A DNA stretch of 64,000 nucleotides from positions 153,245 to 217,244 of the forward strand of contig NZ_WPIK01000009.1 in NCBI RefSeq assembly GCF_009754915.1, read 5' to 3'. Positions 63,650-64,000 of the stretch are shown here, piece by piece. Each line of letters opens with the position of its first letter. Position 1 is the first letter of the stretch. Below the pieces are notes generated by a model. The model ran no database searches, had not been told where the DNA came from, and was given only the letters and a program-made list of their open reading frames with translations. Source of the DNA: Mucilaginibacter arboris (GTDB taxonomy: Bacteria > Bacteroidota > Bacteroidia > Sphingobacteriales > Sphingobacteriaceae). Position numbers and translations under genes: made by a program.

Positions 63650-63808
63650 GGACCTGTTTAAAATTTATTCAGTTTATTCTATATGTTTCTTTTATAAACT
63701 AAAAATTACCAATCTTTTTCCTTGTTTATTGTTTAGCTGATGCAAAAACTAAATTTGCTGGCATAAAAGAAGTACTATCTTTTTTTGATATAAATTTAAA
63801 CAGGATCC
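63650..63808 (-). mobile_element. MITE-like element, family 2, copy D (159 bp)
   Basis: The ends are GGACCTGTTTAAAATTT and AAATTTAAACAGGATCC, inverted repeats with few mismatches. Its reverse complement aligns with copy C at 16786-16937 along the whole length. Its motif pair is degenerate (ATGTTTCTTTTA at 63683-63694, TAAAAGAAGTAC at 63774-63785). It has no coding capacity. Confidence 0.75.
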
Positions 63809-63970
63809 AAAACAGCAGACGTTTAATATTAAGCATTTTAAACTTTATCACTTAAATAATTAGCCTAATATATGAAGACAATAATATTGTGCTTCAATAC
63901 GAGGATTTTAATTTATTATGAAATACTGAGGTTGTTATCTAAATAACCCAAGTTGCTAATAAAAGTATAA

Positions 63971-64000
63971 ATGAGTAAGCATCAAAAAAGAGAACTTTGG
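63971..64000 (+). CDS. Possible gene start running off the window
   Basis: An ATG with an A-rich upstream context (AAAAGTATAA) opens the frame MSKHQKRELW, which continues past the window end. Ten codons are too few to identify a product or to prove a gene. The region 63809-63970 before it shows no other gene. Confidence 0.25.
   Translation, partial: MSKHQKRELW

Overview
The window looks like a chromosome segment of a Bacteroidota bacterium, most likely from the Sphingobacteriaceae (Pedobacter/Mucilaginibacter-like). The reasons are an AT-rich genome, little visible Shine-Dalgarno signal, promoters of the Bacteroidota type (TTTG, 19 nt, TAnnTTTG, seen exactly before the tRNA-Ser and before an ABC operon), a GH20 hexosaminidase, GIN-domain and AlbA_2 proteins, and a colanic-acid-like exopolysaccharide locus with WcaF, WcaI and WcaJ relatives. 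No species can be assigned from the sequence alone.

Bases 1 to 20.7 kb hold mixed housekeeping and accessory genes. In order they are: the end of a histone-deacetylase-family gene; a MATE exporter; an AlbA_2 regulator overlapping a GNAT acetyltransferase; a DUF2383-type four-helix protein; a small membrane protein; an aldo/keto reductase; a membrane protein with a CEYC motif; htpG; tRNA-Ser(UGA); a 1.5 kb repeat-filled gap; an 834-residue exported protein of unknown function; a secreted esterase; a GH20 enzyme; a three-gene minus-strand group with a Crp-like regulator; a YtrA-type operon (ABC ATPase, permease, GntR regulator) with a recognisable promoter and operator; a GIN-domain protein; and a MobA-like nucleotidyltransferase.

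Bases 20.7 to 63.4 kb form one long minus-strand locus for cell-surface polysaccharide. Transcription starts at the right with a Wza-like export lipoprotein and a Wzc-like tyrosine kinase. It continues through one Wzm permease, two Wzt ATPases with near-identical ATPase halves and unrelated tails, about 25 glycosyltransferases of many families (GT2, GT4, GT11, GT14, GT25, GT61, exostosin-like and NodZ/FUT8-like), two hexapeptide acetyltransferases, a Wzy-like polymerase or ligase and a WcaJ-like initiating transferase. It ends with gmd and fcl, which make GDP-L-fucose. The product or products are therefore probably fucosylated. The mix of Wzy and ABC-export parts, and the repeated GT2/GT4, wzt and exostosin modules, suggest a composite locus.

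The most unusual signal is a short dispersed motif. About 35 exact copies of TAAAAGAAGC (usually TAAAAGAAGCAT) occur on both strands, where a fraction of one is expected by chance. Read as ATGCTTCTTTTA, nearly every copy is followed after 4 to 7 bases by an A-rich arm (TAAAAWT). Most copies are intergenic, many are in inverted pairs, two pairs form near-perfect hairpins between convergent genes, and several lie in coding sequence with the arm kept. The layout resembles DNA-uptake sequences or REP-like elements. Some copies lie inside two families of MITE-like elements with terminal inverted repeats, and one family carries a 20-bp-arm palindrome whose arms co-vary between copies.
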